Shown here piece by piece: positions 62,673 through 64,000 of a stretch of DNA of 64,000 nucleotides (the stretch's first letter is position 1; each line of letters opens with the position of its first letter). The notes under the pieces are model-generated. The model made no database searches. It worked only from the letters and a program-made list of their open reading frames with translations, and was not told where the DNA came from. The stretch covers positions 1 through 64,000 of the forward strand of contig NZ_JACYHA010000002.1 in assembly GCF_014837155.1 (NCBI RefSeq), in the 5' to 3' direction. A program made the translations under genes and the position numbers. This DNA comes from Litchfieldia stipae. Lineage in GTDB: Bacteria; Bacillota; Bacilli; Bacillales; Bacillaceae_L.

Positions 62673-63464
62673 GTGTATATAAGTTGGGACACGAGTTCAC
62701 TTGATGTTAAAAACGTAGTTCATCAGATTTTAAGAGAGTCAAAAGGGATTATTAGAGATAATTTCATCGGATTGTATGTACATGGTTCATTGGCGATGGG
62801 CGGGTTTAATCCTCAGAGTAGTGATATAGACATTATAATTGTAACGAGAAAATTGTTGACTGTTGAAGCGAAAGTTAGCTTGGCTCAACTGTTATTAAGA
62901 ATTTCTAACAATCCATATCCAATTGAAATTAGTTTTCTGAATATAGAACACTTAAAAAAGTGGGAGCATCCATTGTCATATGATTTCCATTATAGTGAAT
63001 ATTGGAGAACTCGTTATGAGGTGGATATGGCAGTAGGAACTAAACAATATATGAACAATGGACAACAAACAGATCCAGATTTAGCAGCACATATTACAAT
63101 TATAAATCACCGTGGCATTTGTGTAGAAGGTATACCAATAACGGAAGTATTCCCATCAGTTCCTCGTGCGGATTATATATCCTCAATCATGGGAGACTAT
63201 TCCGATTGTTTAACAAATATAGAGATAGAACCTATCTATTGCACATTGAATTTAATTCGAGTGTATTGGTATTTAAAAGAAGATGTGATTTCTTCAAAGT
63301 ATGAAGCGGGTATATGGGGAGCATCAACTTTTCCAGCAGAAATAGCGGCAACGGTGAAAAAAGTGTTGGATTGTTATAAGGATGAAAAAGGTAATATTGA
63401 GATTAAGAGAAATGAACTTTTATTATTTAGAAATTATATAGTTAATCAGGTGGGGAATTATTAA
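62673..63464 (+). CDS. Aminoglycoside nucleotidyltransferase-like protein (ANT(3'')/AadA type)
   Basis: About 263 residues. The nucleotidyltransferase motif GSLAMGGFNPQSSDIDIIIV contains the metal-binding DxD, and the C-terminal helical DUF4111-like domain includes CTLNLIRVYWYLKEDVISSK and KYEAGIWG. It resembles enzymes that adenylylate streptomycin or spectinomycin, but resistance is not demonstrated. The GTG at 62673 with GGTGGGAG upstream gives an N-terminus typical of the family; the frame is open further upstream, overlapping the VOC gene. Confidence 0.78.
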   Translation: MYISWDTSSLDVKNVVHQILRESKGIIRDNFIGLYVHGSLAMGGFNPQSSDIDIIIVTRKLLTVEAKVSLAQLLLRISNNPYPIEISFLNIEHLKKWEHPLSYDFHYSEYWRTRYEVDMAVGTKQYMNNGQQTDPDLAAHITIINHRGICVEGIPITEVFPSVPRADYISSIMGDYSDCLTNIEIEPIYCTLNLIRVYWYLKEDVISSKYEAGIWGASTFPAEIAATVKKVLDCYKDEKGNIEIKRNELLLFRNYIVNQVGNY

Positions 63465-63521
63465 ATTAACCAGTGATGGAGAGTTTTTATTTGAACTAAG
63501 CAGATATTGAGAGGTGATATT

Positions 63522-63932
63522 TTGGTAACTGAAATTCGCCAAGTTAATAAGGAAGACGTTTGGGAATTAAGGCATAAAGTTATGTGGCCAAATAAGGAAT
63601 ATGATTTTATAAAATTAAAAGATGACGATGAAGGGATTCATTTTGGGTTATTTATAGAGAAAAATTTAATATCTGTTATTTCACTTTTTATAAAAAATGA
63701 CGATGCTCAATTTCGAAAGTTTGCTACATTGCAGCAAGAACAAGGGAAAGGTTATGGAACAGCACTGCTAGACTTTATATTAAATGAAGCAGAAAGCTAT
63801 GGTGTGAAGAGGATTTGGTGTAATGCAAGAAAGAATAAGGCAGATTTTTATAAGAAATTTGGATTTGTTGAAACCAATTCTACTTATATCAAAGAAGGGA
63901 AATCCTTTGTCATCATGGAGAAATACTTGTAG
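63522..63932 (+). CDS. GNAT N-acetyltransferase
   Basis: A 136-residue acetyltransferase with a shortened acetyl-CoA loop (ATLQQEQGKGYGTALLDFIL) and C-terminal CNARKNKADFYKKFGFVET. The N-terminal IRQVNKEDVWELRHKVMWPN is typical of a Bacillus subgroup of unknown substrate. Start: TTG 63522, 5 bases after GAGAGGTGA. Confidence 0.87.
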   Translation: MVTEIRQVNKEDVWELRHKVMWPNKEYDFIKLKDDDEGIHFGLFIEKNLISVISLFIKNDDAQFRKFATLQQEQGKGYGTALLDFILNEAESYGVKRIWCNARKNKADFYKKFGFVETNSTYIKEGKSFVIMEKYL

Positions 63933-63950
63933 CGGGTTAGGTGGTTTATT

Positions 63951-64000
63951 GTGAAAAAAATAGTATTGATAGGTTCTGGAGGCTCAGGTAAATCTACTTT
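63951..64000 (+). CDS. P-loop nucleotide kinase-like protein, N-terminus only
   Basis: The frame from GTG 63951 encodes MKKIVLIGSGGSGKST, a Walker A motif, and runs off the window. TTAGGTGG precedes the start. The segment resembles the adenylate-kinase-like DNA topology modulation protein (FlaR) group of bacilli; too little is present to be sure. Confidence 0.65.
   Translation, partial: MKKIVLIGSGGSGKST

Overview
The window reads as a chromosomal segment of a low-GC, Gram-positive, spore-forming-type bacterium of the Bacillaceae (Bacillus/Metabacillus/Cytobacillus-like). Reasons: strong AGGAGG ribosome-binding sites, frequent TTG/GTG starts, cre-like catabolite sites, a T-box leader, lipobox lipoproteins, and typical Bacillus families (CsoR/CopZ/CopA, EcsAB-like, BrnQ, PaiA-like, DUF3231, YozG-type Xre, YtrA-type GntR). 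The genus is inferred from gene content only.

Region 1 (about 0.3-15.4 kb) is a copper/heavy-metal resistance and envelope redox island behind the end of an IS1182-type insertion sequence. It holds a Rieske protein, a divergent second Lgt, csoR-copZ-copA, a two-component system with a small lipoprotein and a NusG-domain-II protein, a DUF2933 protein, a membrane-anchored thioredoxin-like protein, small secreted and membrane proteins, a CcdA-like transporter, a beta-propeller lipoprotein, a Cys-rich copper-storage protein (Csp/DUF326), an MFS exporter and a His-rich protein. The most striking item is the thioredoxin-like gene at 9173-9634. Its only interruption is an in-frame TGA exactly where the first redox cysteine of CxxC belongs (U-G-T-C), followed by a perfect 7-bp SECIS-like hairpin. 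I interpret it as a candidate selenoprotein. Direct repeats with 11-bp periodicity lie upstream of several island genes and may be binding sites of the local OmpR-type regulator.

Region 2 (15.6-19.9 kb) is a decaying accessory stretch: a sigma-region-4-like protein, remnants of peptidase E, of an LLM-class flavin oxidoreductase and of a PstS-like binding protein, an intact aldo/keto reductase, and small envelope proteins.

Region 3 (20.3-30.5 kb) is a pectin/unsaturated-uronate catabolic locus: GH105 hydrolase, DctPQM TRAP transporter, IclR-family regulator, then KdgA, KdgK, KduI, KduD and a TIM-barrel isomerase. Cre-like and IclR-like operators sit in its promoters. A second, probably rhamnogalacturonan-oriented module (54.2-62.0 kb) encodes a YteP/YtcP-type ABC importer, its binding lipoprotein, a long GH105 protein and a GH42 beta-galactosidase.

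Between and after these (30.6-54 kb, 62.2-64 kb) are housekeeping and accessory genes: alkyltransferase-like DNA repair protein, EcsAB-like and Na+-exporter-like ABC systems, several GNAT acetyltransferases, a SEDS-family protein, BrnQ, a YdeI-type protein carrying a CDGSH iron-sulfur motif, and an extra methionyl-tRNA synthetase under a T-box with a probable AUG specifier. At least three copies of a short non-coding element (about 160-175 bp, ends GGCTGTTTTC/GAAAACAGCC or close variants) are each flanked by a perfect 8-bp target duplication. Three further copies are older or decayed. This defines a MITE family with ISL3-like ends.
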